23,554 nucleotides of DNA from CAYFVU01 sp964594775 (GTDB lineage Bacteria > Spirochaetota > Spirochaetia > DSM-16054 > Sediminispirochaetaceae): positions 1 to 23,554 of the forward strand of contig CAZQNO010000045.1 of NCBI GenBank assembly GCA_964594775.1, written 5' to 3'. The position numbers and the translations under genes are program-made. The notes under the pieces were generated by a model. It was not told the origin of the DNA, did no database searches, and was given only the letters and a program-made list of their open reading frames with translations. Shown here piece after piece: positions 1-6,833 of this stretch (position 1 is the stretch's first letter; each line of letters begins with the position of its first letter).

Positions 1-364
1 TTGATACAAGCCGAACGCCGAATCTGATTCACTTTTTGCTTCATTTACTTAGGAAAAATTTCATTTTCTAACGGTTGGAGGCATTCTCATTTTGAAGTGT
101 TGACCCAGGAAATGCGTGAAAGAAGTGAGCGGGTACAAACCGGTGCAAGGTTTCGGAACATCGCCGTGATCTCGGTAGCTTCGGTAAACTTCTTTCAACC
201 GTCAACGCGCTTACCAGAGACACCGCCCGGGAATACCTGGGTATCGACCAATCGTCATCCATGTGTCTCTTCGGAGAGGATTTTCGTGGAGGTAGTATCG
301 GCGAAGTCGTGGATTAAAGGAGGAAACTTAATCTTATTGTCTCCCTCAACACAAGCAGCAGCTT
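1..364. other. Region without a convincing gene; possible gene remnant at 129-317
   Basis: No frame here gives a recognisable protein. The most protein-like stretch is + strand 129-317, which follows in-frame stops at 117 and 126 and ends with TAA at 315. It reads into a C-terminus with the segments STVNALTRDTAREYLGID and CLFGEDFRGGSIGEVVD, but has no start codon near its beginning. It could be the tail of a decayed gene; I do not recognise a family. Overlapping frames at 97-378 (+) and 68-262 (-) have compositions that look like chance reading. The region is less GC-rich than the gene that follows. Confidence 0.3.
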
Positions 365-399
365 CTCTTCTGCCCTAGTGGGGAGAAGAGGAGGTGATC
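365..399 (+). promoter_or_regulatory. Hairpin abutting an extended Shine-Dalgarno sequence
   Basis: CTCTTCT (365-371) pairs with AGAAGAG (384-390), and inside it CCC (373-375) pairs with GGG (381-383), leaving one bulged G and a 5-nt loop. The 3' arm runs straight into AGGAGGTGATC (389-399). That sequence is complementary over 11 nt to the conserved 3' end of 16S rRNA (GATCACCTCCT), and ATG follows at 400. The GGAGG core (390-394) is 5 nt from the ATG. Only the first two bases of the SD lie in the stem, so the hairpin could modulate ribosome access. That role is inferred from the sequence. Confidence 0.5.
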
Positions 400-1524
400 A
401 TGAACACGAGAAAAAAATCCGCCGGTCCTGCTGCCGGCCCCGCGGTTAAGGCTCTCGCCGCCGAAGTAACGACCGCCGCCGTCCGGCTATGCCTCATCGC
501 GGCCCTCGTGCTGCTCCAGGTCTCCTGCGGAGGCTGCAGCCTGCCTCTGGAGGCCCGCCCGCCCGAGACGCTGAGTATTCTCAGCTATAACGTGGAGAAT
601 CTCTTCGACGATGTGGGAAACGGCAGTGAATACCGGGAGTTCGACCCGGCACACGGCGAGTGGACCACCGACCTCTTTCACCGGAAGCTTCTCGCCGTCT
701 CTCAGGCGCTTCTCCATACCCCCCGCGGAGGAGCGGATATTCTGCTGCTGCAGGAAGTGGAAAACCTCAATGCCCTGGAAACCCTTCGGGACCACTATCT
801 GAAAGGGGCGGGCTACCGCTATCTTGCGATAAGCGACGAGCAGGGGTCGGCCGTCGAGCTTGCCTGCCTCAGCAGGTATCCCATCGTTTCGGTACGCGCC
901 CACCATGCCTACATCGATGGGCTGCGGCAGAGCAGGCCAGTTCTGGAGTGCCGCATCGATGTCGGTGGAATCCCGATCAATCTGCTGGTAAATCATTGGA
1001 AGTCGAAGTACGGCGGTGCCGAAGAAACGGAACCGCTGCGGATTGCCGCCGCCTCGGTGGTGTCCCGTCGCTTATGGGAATTATTCGAAGGGGATCCCGG
1101 ACAGGAGGTAATCGTTGCAGGAGATCTCAACGAGAGAACGGACGAATATGAGCAGGTGGAAGAAGCATATCTTACCGCCCTCATGCCCGCCGAAGCCGCT
1201 GCGGCAGCACCGAACTCCCTCTGTCTCACCGCAGACCCCGGGCTTGCCGATGGAGTTTCCGTGCTCTTCAGTCCATGGCTCGGCTGCGAGAGCGAAACGC
1301 AGGGATCCTACTACTACGGGGGAGAATGGGAGCAGATAGATCATTTTCTCTTCGGACCGGGGCTCTTCGACGGAAGGGGTTTTGATTTCGACTCTTTTTC
1401 CGTGGTGGCCACGGAGATGCTGTTAAACCGGGACGGTAAGCCCTACGCATGGAGCCGGCACTCCGGCACGGGATTCTCCGATCATCTTCCGATTCTTCTA
1501 AAATTGGAAACTGTGGGAAATTGA
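400..1524 (+). CDS. Endonuclease/exonuclease/phosphatase-fold lipoprotein
   Basis: This 374-aa protein belongs to the metal-dependent endonuclease/exonuclease/phosphatase (DNase I-like) superfamily. Family motifs occur in the expected order: SYNVENLF near residues 62-69, LLLQEVENL (metal-binding Glu), LVNHWKSK, IVAGDLNE (catalytic Asp/Asn) and SDHLPILL at the C-terminus (Asp-His pair). The N-terminus is basic, then hydrophobic (about 28-42), and ends in LLQVSC43, a loose spirochaete-type lipobox, so the mature protein is probably a surface or periplasmic lipoprotein. The substrate (DNA, RNA or phosphoester) cannot be told. I chose ATG 400 because of its strong SD; GTG 394 in the same frame lies inside the SD. 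The gene converges with rmuC 72 bp downstream. Confidence 0.88.
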   Translation: MNTRKKSAGPAAGPAVKALAAEVTTAAVRLCLIAALVLLQVSCGGCSLPLEARPPETLSILSYNVENLFDDVGNGSEYREFDPAHGEWTTDLFHRKLLAVSQALLHTPRGGADILLLQEVENLNALETLRDHYLKGAGYRYLAISDEQGSAVELACLSRYPIVSVRAHHAYIDGLRQSRPVLECRIDVGGIPINLLVNHWKSKYGGAEETEPLRIAAASVVSRRLWELFEGDPGQEVIVAGDLNERTDEYEQVEEAYLTALMPAEAAAAAPNSLCLTADPGLADGVSVLFSPWLGCESETQGSYYYGGEWEQIDHFLFGPGLFDGRGFDFDSFSVVATEMLLNRDGKPYAWSRHSGTGFSDHLPILLKLETVGN

Positions 1525-1596
1525 TTGGTTGGAAACGAATAATGGAAGAACTACTTGGCTTTGAGCTTCTGAGTGAACGCGCTTAAAAGTCCGCGC

Positions 1597-2505
1597 CTAC
1601 TCCTCCGCCTCCTCGGCGCTTCGCCCAAGACGATCGCTCAGCTCCCGCAGATTCCGGCCTCTTTTGCCGACGGCGTCGAAGCTTCCCCCCAGGTTCTTCA
1701 GGTGGGTTCCGGCGGTGGAAAGATCGGAGGACAGCGCCTCAACCTCGGCCCGCAGGCGGTAGCTCAGCTCGGTGAGCTCCCGGGCCCGTTTGGGAAAGGC
1801 GAAGCCGCGAAGGCCGTAGGCAACGGTCTGGATGTAGAGAAAGAGGGCGTAAGGGCCTGTCGGGATGACATTGAGCCGAAGAAGCTCCTCTGCCAGACCG
1901 CTTTCCCGGACGAAGCAGCGGTAGTAGACTGCTTCGGAGGGAAGGTACATGAGGGCGAACTGGAGGGTCCCTTCGTCGGGACGGATGTACTTGTCGGAGA
2001 TAGTCTTCGCGTGGTTTAACAATGCCCGGCGGACGGAGGAGGGCAGGGGAGTATCGCCGGTCGCGCCGGTTGTCTCTGCCGCCCCGCCGGACTCGGTTCC
2101 TTCCCGCGGGAGGAATGCGGCCTGTACGCTCTCAAGGGGAAATTTGGCATCCACCGCCACGAGGTAGCTGCCGAGGCGTATAACCGCGTCGGCCCTGGCG
2201 CCGCTCTTAAAGCCGTATTGAAAGCGGTAGGATTCGGCGGGCAGCCAATTCTTGATCAGCTCTTCCAGCAGTGTTTCTCCGGCGCCTCCCCGCAGATGCG
2301 GGGTTACAAAAACCGTATGCAGTTCGTTCAGACGGTCGGAAATTCTGTCCAGCTCGCGCAGCCTTTCGCCGAGTGACAGCTCGGTTCTGCGCCGCTGCCC
2401 GGCGCTGGAGTGCAATCGAAGAGAGACCAGCAGCACAGTCACTGCGAAAATGAGGGCTGCGGCAAATAGGAGGAGTGCCGGATTTGTTGAAGAGATATTG
2501 ATCAA
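1597..2505 (-). CDS. rmuC: RmuC family protein
   Basis: This 302-aa protein has one N-terminal membrane segment (ALLLFAAALIFAVTVLLVSL, about residues 9-28), a charged probably coiled-coil stretch, and then the RmuC domain. Diagnostic segments are VAVDAKFPLESVQAAF, KYIRPDEGTLQFALMYLPSE, and the C-terminal LRAEVEALSSDLSTAGTHLK helices. E. coli RmuC limits recombination at inverted repeats, and the family has a restriction-endonuclease-like core; the precise activity is unsettled. The protein is short for the family, which often exceeds 400 aa. The start is TTG at 2505, preceded on the minus strand by GGAGGGGG about 8 nt away. It lies 42 bp downstream of rex on the same strand, so co-transcription is likely. 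Confidence 0.85.
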   Translation of the reverse strand: MINISSTNPALLLFAAALIFAVTVLLVSLRLHSSAGQRRRTELSLGERLRELDRISDRLNELHTVFVTPHLRGGAGETLLEELIKNWLPAESYRFQYGFKSGARADAVIRLGSYLVAVDAKFPLESVQAAFLPREGTESGGAAETTGATGDTPLPSSVRRALLNHAKTISDKYIRPDEGTLQFALMYLPSEAVYYRCFVRESGLAEELLRLNVIPTGPYALFLYIQTVAYGLRGFAFPKRARELTELSYRLRAEVEALSSDLSTAGTHLKNLGGSFDAVGKRGRNLRELSDRLGRSAEEAEE

Positions 2506-2547
2506 AGGCGGAGCCCCCTCCGGGATCCTTCGTGATCGTTTTTGACT

Positions 2548-3216
2548 CTACGCGTCCGTATCTTCACTCAGCTCGGCCTGCTCATTTTCGGCTTCTTCGC
2601 TGTTTACCTGATAGAAGAGGTGCTCGAGTTCCAGGGCGATGTTTACATTATGTATCTTCACGCCGTGAGGACAATTTGTACGGGTGCACTTGAGCTCGAC
2701 GGGGGCGAAGTTGAGGATCCCCCGAATGCCCGCGTCGATCATCTTGTCGAGGATACGCGATGCCTCGGCATCGGGAACGGTGATAATGCCTACTTTTATT
2801 TCGTGTTCCTTACTGAAGGATTCCAGCTCGTCGATGTGATGGACCGGTACGCCTCCCGTCTTTCCCACCGATTCGGGGGCGATGTCGAATCCCGCCACGA
2901 TGGTAATGCCGTCGGTGTTGAAGCCGCTGTATTCCATCAGCGCGGTGCCGATGCGCCCGCAGCCCACCACCACTACGTGTTGGGGACGGTCTCTGCCGAG
3001 GAGCTTATCGAGTTTTTCGATAAGGGTATCGATGTGATACCCGCCCCGCTTGTTTCCCGGCAGGTTGAGGGTGGAAAAGTCCTTGCGTACGAGGGCGGGG
3101 GTTACACCGATCGCGTCCCCCAGATTGTTAGAGAAGACTCTCTCAAAGCCGAGGGCCTTGAGTTTATAGAGGAGACGTTTATACTTGGTAAGCCGCAAAA
3201 TAAAATCTTTATTCAT
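2548..3216 (-). CDS. rex: Redox-sensing transcriptional repressor Rex
   Basis: This 222-aa protein matches the family's usual length of about 210-220 aa. Residues 1-80 form the winged-helix DNA-binding domain, with the typical VTPALVRKDFSTL recognition region. VVVVGCGRIG (81-90) is the Rossmann GxGxxG dinucleotide-binding loop, followed by GFDIAPESVG. The C-terminal VNIALELEHLFYQVN is the domain-swapping dimer helix. Rex senses the NADH/NAD+ ratio: NADH binding releases DNA and derepresses fermentative and NADH-recycling genes. Here it is transcribed away from an NAD(P)-linked hydrogenase operon that shares its upstream region, so the hydrogenase is the obvious candidate target. The C-terminus carries an acidic tail (SEEAENEQAELSEDTDA). 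Confidence 0.95.
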   Translation of the reverse strand: MNKDFILRLTKYKRLLYKLKALGFERVFSNNLGDAIGVTPALVRKDFSTLNLPGNKRGGYHIDTLIEKLDKLLGRDRPQHVVVVGCGRIGTALMEYSGFNTDGITIVAGFDIAPESVGKTGGVPVHHIDELESFSKEHEIKVGIITVPDAEASRILDKMIDAGIRGILNFAPVELKCTRTNCPHGVKIHNVNIALELEHLFYQVNSEEAENEQAELSEDTDA

Positions 3217-3298
3217 AACGCTACCCTATTACAAAAAATGCTGTTATAATGAACGGTGTGTTTCGGTACGGTCCTCACCGAAGTAATAATCTTATTTT

Positions 3299-3323
3299 TC
3301 TCACAAGTAGTTTATGTGTGAGA
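3299..3323. promoter_or_regulatory. Inverted repeat TCTCACA-N11-TGTGAGA, candidate operator
   Basis: Perfect 7-bp arms at 3299-3305 and 3317-3323 are separated by 11 bp. The arms contain the TCACA/TGTGA core seen in Rex and CRP/FNR sites, but in outward orientation. It therefore does not fit the classical Rex consensus, although it sits between rex and the hydrogenase operon. Its assignment as an operator is inference. Confidence 0.35.
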
Positions 3324-3497
3324 GTGTAAACTAGTGAATATGTACTGTTCTTCACATAAACCATCAAAATTATACGCCGATTTCCAAAATAAATCAATTA
3401 AACCGAGAAAGTTTCACAATATTTTTAATAATAGATCTTTTTTTATTGATTTATTTTTACAGATTAACTACGTTGAGGGTGTACCTGATGGGTTTGC

Positions 3498-3511
3498 TCA
3501 TATTAATATGA
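3498..3511. promoter_or_regulatory. Perfect 14-bp palindrome TCATATTAATATGA upstream of hndA
   Basis: The sequence equals its own reverse complement over 14 bp and ends 36 bp before the hndA start codon. It overlaps the -10-like hexamer TATGAT (3507-3512). A dimeric regulator bound here would be placed to block transcription of the hydrogenase operon. AT-rich palindromes of this size do arise by chance, so the call is modest. Confidence 0.35.
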
Positions 3512-3547
3512 TACTATATGCCTAAGGGCGAAGATTCTGGAGGTTCC

Positions 3548-4033
3548 ATGGCAGTAAAAAGCGATATCAATATCACCTTCTCCGACGAGCTGATGCGGCA
3601 CATCGAGGAGTGGAAGAAAAAACCCGGTAATCTCATCATGATTCTGCACAAGGTGCAGGAAGAGTTCGGGTATATCCCGAGAGAGGCGGCGATGAAAGTT
3701 GCCGAACTCATCGACGCTCCGCTGGCGAAGATCTATGGGGTGGTGACCTTTTACCACTATTTCAAGCTGAATAAGCCGGGAAAGCACAACATTCAGGTCT
3801 GTATGGGAACCGCCTGTTATCTCAAGGGAGGCGAAGACATCCTCGGCGAGCTGGAGAACATTCTCGGCATCGGTACCAACCAGGTAACTTCCGACGGCCG
3901 GTTTTCCATCGAAGCGGTGCGCTGCGTCGGTGCCTGCGGTCTTGCCCCGGTTCTCGTGATCGGCGAGGAAGTCTATGGAAAGCTGACCAAGGACCGTCTG
4001 CCGGAAATATTGGCGAAGTACCAGGAAGACTAA
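3548..4033 (+). CDS. hndA: NAD(P)-linked hydrogenase NuoE-like subunit (HndA/HydC)
   Basis: This 161-aa protein is the NuoE/HndA type: an N-terminal helical bundle followed by a thioredoxin-like [2Fe-2S] domain. The motif YGVVTFYHYF precedes the cluster ligands C85 and C90 (VCMGTAC) and C126 and C130 (CVGAC), the expected four-Cys set. It passes electrons within the hydrogenase complex near the flavin subunit. I chose ATG 3548 because GGAGG (3539-3543) precedes it by 4 nt; an in-frame ATG at 3518 has no SD and would add residues absent from relatives. It is the first gene of the operon, and its stop TAA shares a base with the next ATG (TAATG). Confidence 0.92.
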   Translation: MAVKSDINITFSDELMRHIEEWKKKPGNLIMILHKVQEEFGYIPREAAMKVAELIDAPLAKIYGVVTFYHYFKLNKPGKHNIQVCMGTACYLKGGEDILGELENILGIGTNQVTSDGRFSIEAVRCVGACGLAPVLVIGEEVYGKLTKDRLPEILAKYQED

Positions 4034-4623
4034 TGCATCGAAGCATAAGCGATTTCGTTCTGGACATGCTGCATAATTCCATCGAAGCCTCTTCCTCCCT
4101 CATCATCCTCGATGTGAGCGAGTCGGCAGAAACCTTCTCCTTCATCCTTTCGGACAACGGCTGCGGAATGGACGAGGCCGAACTGAAGGCGGTGAGAGAC
4201 CCCTTCTACAGCAACGGGACGAAGCACAAGAGGCGAAGGGTGGGGCTGGGGATTCCCTTTCTCGCCCAGGCGGCGGAACTGGCCGGCGGCAGTTTCGACG
4301 TGGCTTCTCAAAAGGATATGGGCACCTCGATCGAGTCTAGTTTTCCTTTCGATCACATAGATACACCGCCGCGGGGAAATCTCGTCGATACCTTTTTTGC
4401 CGCCCTTACCTATCCCGGAGAATTCGAGCTGGTAATTCACCGAAAACGCTCAGGACCCGGCGGGGCTGAAGAGTCCTATTGCCTCCGGCGCTCAGAGCTC
4501 ATGGAGGCGGCGGGAACTTTCGATACGGTGGCTTCTCTCAGGCTTTTGAGAACATACCTCAGAGACCAGGAAGAAGCCCTAACGGACAAGGAACTACAAA
4601 GGAGCCTAGTATGGGAAAAATGA
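4033..4623 (+). CDS. Small GHKL-type ATPase in the hydrogenase operon
   Basis: This 196-aa protein carries a histidine-kinase-like (GHKL) ATP-binding domain in its first ~105 residues: N box DMLHNSIEA (11-19), G1 box DNGCGM (41-46), G2 box GLGIPF (71-76) and GTSI (97-100). There is no dimerisation/phosphoacceptor His domain, no sensor and no membrane segment, so it is not a full histidine kinase. The C-terminal ~90 residues are unrecognised. It sits between hndA and hndB with overlaps on both sides (TAATG with hndA, 13 nt with hndB), so it is translationally linked to the enzyme subunits. A role in regulating or assembling the hydrogenase is inference; an anti-sigma-factor-type kinase is an alternative. 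Confidence 0.85.
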   Translation: MHRSISDFVLDMLHNSIEASSSLIILDVSESAETFSFILSDNGCGMDEAELKAVRDPFYSNGTKHKRRRVGLGIPFLAQAAELAGGSFDVASQKDMGTSIESSFPFDHIDTPPRGNLVDTFFAALTYPGEFELVIHRKRSGPGGAEESYCLRRSELMEAAGTFDTVASLRLLRTYLRDQEEALTDKELQRSLVWEK

Positions 4624-5015
4624 CCCTCGAGGAACTGAGAAAGCTCAGAGATACACAGAAGAAAGAGCTGAACAAGCGCAGCAGTGAAAACAAGGATATC
4701 GAAATTATCGTAGGGATGGGTACCTGCGGTATTGCCGCCGGGGCGAAGGAGACCCTCGATGCCTTCGTCGAAGAGCTCGAAGAGAAGGGGCTGGACAACG
4801 TGAAGGTCACGCAGACCGGCTGCATGGGACTCTGCTACGCCGAGCCGACGGTGGAAATTTTAATGCCGGATATGCCCGATATCATCTACGGCGATGTAAA
4901 CGGAGAGGTCGCCCGCAAGATCGTCCGCAAACACGTGCTTGGAAAGATGCTGATAAACGATCACGTCTACGACCGTCCGGCGGCAGACATCGTACAAGAG
5001 GGAGGAAAGGCGTAA
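4611..5015 (+). CDS. hndB: HndB-like thioredoxin-fold ferredoxin subunit
   Basis: This 134-aa protein resembles HndB, the small thioredoxin-like [2Fe-2S] ferredoxin of NADP-reducing hydrogenases. The N-terminus is charged and helical (TLEELRKLRDTQKKEL), followed by VGMGTCGIAAGA (C39) and TQTGCMGLC (C71, C75). Only three cysteines are present, against the four expected for a [2Fe-2S] cluster. I chose ATG 4611 because AGGAG (4600-4604) lies 6 nt upstream; ATG 4620, which overlaps the previous stop as ATGA, is an alternative. The stop TAA overlaps the hndC ATG as TAATG. Confidence 0.88.
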   Translation: MGKMTLEELRKLRDTQKKELNKRSSENKDIEIIVGMGTCGIAAGAKETLDAFVEELEEKGLDNVKVTQTGCMGLCYAEPTVEILMPDMPDIIYGDVNGEVARKIVRKHVLGKMLINDHVYDRPAADIVQEGGKA

Positions 5016-6802
5016 TGGCGTTTCAGAGTTATATACTTGTCTGCGGGGGGACCGCCTGCGAATCGGCTAAGTCCGATAAAATTTATAAGAATCTGATCAA
5101 CGAATGCGAGCGTCAGGGAGTGAAGGAGCGGGTGCAGGTGGTAAAAACCGGCTGCTTCGGCTTCTGTGAACAGGGTCCCATCGTCAAGATCCTCCCCGAA
5201 GAGTCCTTCTACGTAAAGGTAAGTCCTGAAGACGCGAAGGAGCTTGTCGCCGAGCATATCGTAAAGGGCCGGGAGCTGACGAGGCTCCTCTACGATAAGA
5301 CTGAAAGCAAGAAGCGGGCCAAGGTGGATGAGCTCGATTTTTACCAGAAACAGTTCAGGGTAGTTCTGAGAAACTGCGGTGTCATCGATCCGGAGCAGAT
5401 CGATGAGTACATCGCCAGAGACGGCTATCGGGGACTGGAAAGGGCCCTCTTCGAACTCGATCCGGACAAGGTGATCGAGGAATTGAAGACCTCTGGGCTG
5501 CGGGGCCGAGGAGGCGCCGGATTTCCCACCTGGATGAAGTGGAATTTCACCAAACAGGTGGACAATCCGCAGAAGTACGTGGTCTGCAATGCCGACGAGG
5601 GTGACCCCGGCGCCTACATGGACCGGAGCACCCTGGAGGGCGATCCCCATTCGATTATCGAGGCGATGACTATCGCCGGCTACACGGTGGGTGCACACTA
5701 CGGCTACATCTATATTCGGGCGGAGTATCCTCTGGCGATCCGGCGGCTGAAGATCGCCATGGAACAGGCCAGGGGGTATGGCCTCTTGGGCGAAGACATC
5801 CTGGAAAGCGGCTTCAGCTTCGACATCGAAATCCGCCTCGGCGCCGGGGCCTTTGTCTGCGGCGAGGAGACGGCCCTGCTTAGGTCCATCGAGGGCGAGC
5901 GGGGCATGCCCACACCGCGGCCTCCTTTTCCCGCGACGATGGGAGTCTTCGGCCGGCCGACGGTCATCAACAACGTGGAAACCTGGGCCAACATTCCCGT
6001 TATCATCCAGCGGGGGGGAGAGTGGTTTTCCAAGATCGGCACCGAAGATTCCAAGGGAACCAAGGTCTTCGCCCTCACCGGAAAGATCCGCAACAGCGGC
6101 CTCGTTGAAGTTCCTATGGGGACGACCCTCCGGGAGATCGTATTCGACATCGGCGGCGGCATCGCCGGGGGCAGGGAGTTCAAGGCGGTGCAGACCGGCG
6201 GACCCTCCGGAGGAGTAATTTCCAAGGACTATCTCGACACTCCCATCGACTACGTGCATCTGGCCGAGCTGGGCTCGATCATGGGCTCCGGCGGGATGAT
6301 CGTAATGGACGAGGACGACTGCATGGTCGACGTGTCGAAGTTCTACCTCGGCTTCGCCGTAGACGAATCCTGCGGTAAGTGCGCCCCCTGCCGGGTGGGC
6401 GGACGCACCCTGTACAACATCCTCGAGCGGATCACCAAGGGCGAGGGCGAGCAGGAGGATATACAGAAGATCCACACCATCGGCCTTGCGATGAAGAATG
6501 CCTCTCTCTGCGGCCTGGGACAGACCGCGCCGAATCCGGTCCTCTCGACCCTTCACTACTTCGAGAGCGAGTACAAGGCTCATATAAAGGAAGGAAAGTG
6601 TCCTTCCGGAAAGTGTAAGACCCTGATCTCCTACCACATCCTGGCGGACAAGTGTATCGGGTGCGGGGTCTGCGCCCGAAAGTGTCCGGTCAACGCCATA
6701 AGCGGCGAAATCAGACAGCTTCATTCGATCGATCAGGAGATCTGTATCAAGTGCGGCGAGTGCTATCAAGCCTGTAAGTTCGACGCGATTTTCGTGCGCT
6801 AA
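5015..6802 (+). CDS. hndC: Hydrogenase NuoF-like flavin subunit (HndC/HydB)
   Basis: This 595-aa flavin- and NAD(P)-binding subunit has the full set of family domains. Residues 1-100 are a thioredoxin-like [2Fe-2S] domain (C10, C15, C47, C51). The NuoF core starts with GRGGAGF (164-170) and ADEGDPGAYMDRSTLEGDP, and continues with GAGAFVCGEETALL. A SLBB-like segment and the NuoF [4Fe-4S] site follow (ESCGKCAPC near 452-459, with a fourth Cys near 499). The C-terminus has two [4Fe-4S] ferredoxin motifs, CIGCGVCARKCP and CIKCGECYQACK. This architecture is that of the electron-bifurcating hydrogenases HydB and HndC, where FMN exchanges electrons between NAD(P)H and ferredoxin. Hydrogenase bifurcation is known for the family and inferred here. 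Confidence 0.95.
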   Translation: MAFQSYILVCGGTACESAKSDKIYKNLINECERQGVKERVQVVKTGCFGFCEQGPIVKILPEESFYVKVSPEDAKELVAEHIVKGRELTRLLYDKTESKKRAKVDELDFYQKQFRVVLRNCGVIDPEQIDEYIARDGYRGLERALFELDPDKVIEELKTSGLRGRGGAGFPTWMKWNFTKQVDNPQKYVVCNADEGDPGAYMDRSTLEGDPHSIIEAMTIAGYTVGAHYGYIYIRAEYPLAIRRLKIAMEQARGYGLLGEDILESGFSFDIEIRLGAGAFVCGEETALLRSIEGERGMPTPRPPFPATMGVFGRPTVINNVETWANIPVIIQRGGEWFSKIGTEDSKGTKVFALTGKIRNSGLVEVPMGTTLREIVFDIGGGIAGGREFKAVQTGGPSGGVISKDYLDTPIDYVHLAELGSIMGSGGMIVMDEDDCMVDVSKFYLGFAVDESCGKCAPCRVGGRTLYNILERITKGEGEQEDIQKIHTIGLAMKNASLCGLGQTAPNPVLSTLHYFESEYKAHIKEGKCPSGKCKTLISYHILADKCIGCGVCARKCPVNAISGEIRQLHSIDQEICIKCGECYQACKFDAIFVR

Positions 6803-6833
6803 AGACAGCGCGTATTTTAAGGAGCCGAATGCA

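Larger units (their letters stand above)
3217..3547. promoter_or_regulatory. AT-rich divergent control region between rex and the hydrogenase operon
   Basis: These 331 bp contain no convincing gene and are strikingly AT-rich next to the GC-rich genes on both sides. They must hold the rex promoter (minus) and the hydrogenase promoter (plus). Three inverted repeats stand out: TTCGGT(3262-3267)/ACCGAA(3277-3282), TCTCACA(3299-3305)/TGTGAGA(3317-3323), and the perfect palindrome at 3498-3511. On the + strand TATGAT (3507-3512) resembles a -10 box and overlaps that palindrome, but no good -35 is placed correctly. On the minus strand TATAAC (revcomp of 3244-3249) is a possible rex -10. I could not find a canonical Rex site (TTGTGAA-N4-TTCACAA). 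Confidence 0.6.

Noticed and set aside
97..378. 93-aa open frame starting with GTG
   Set aside because: No SD, no recognisable composition or motif, and it overlaps the hairpin leader of the next gene.
1525..1596. GCGC-loop-GCGC hairpin as a bidirectional terminator between the lipoprotein gene and rmuC
   Set aside because: The stem is only 4 bp and there is no T-run.
2542..3249. 235-aa open frame on the + strand opposite rex
   Set aside because: Rex on the minus strand has complete winged-helix and Rossmann motifs; the + translation has none.
3332..3356. GTGAA-N12-TTCAC as a Rex operator
   Set aside because: Half-sites fit Rex, but the 12-bp spacing is far from the usual 4 bp, so it is only mentioned as a loose repeat.
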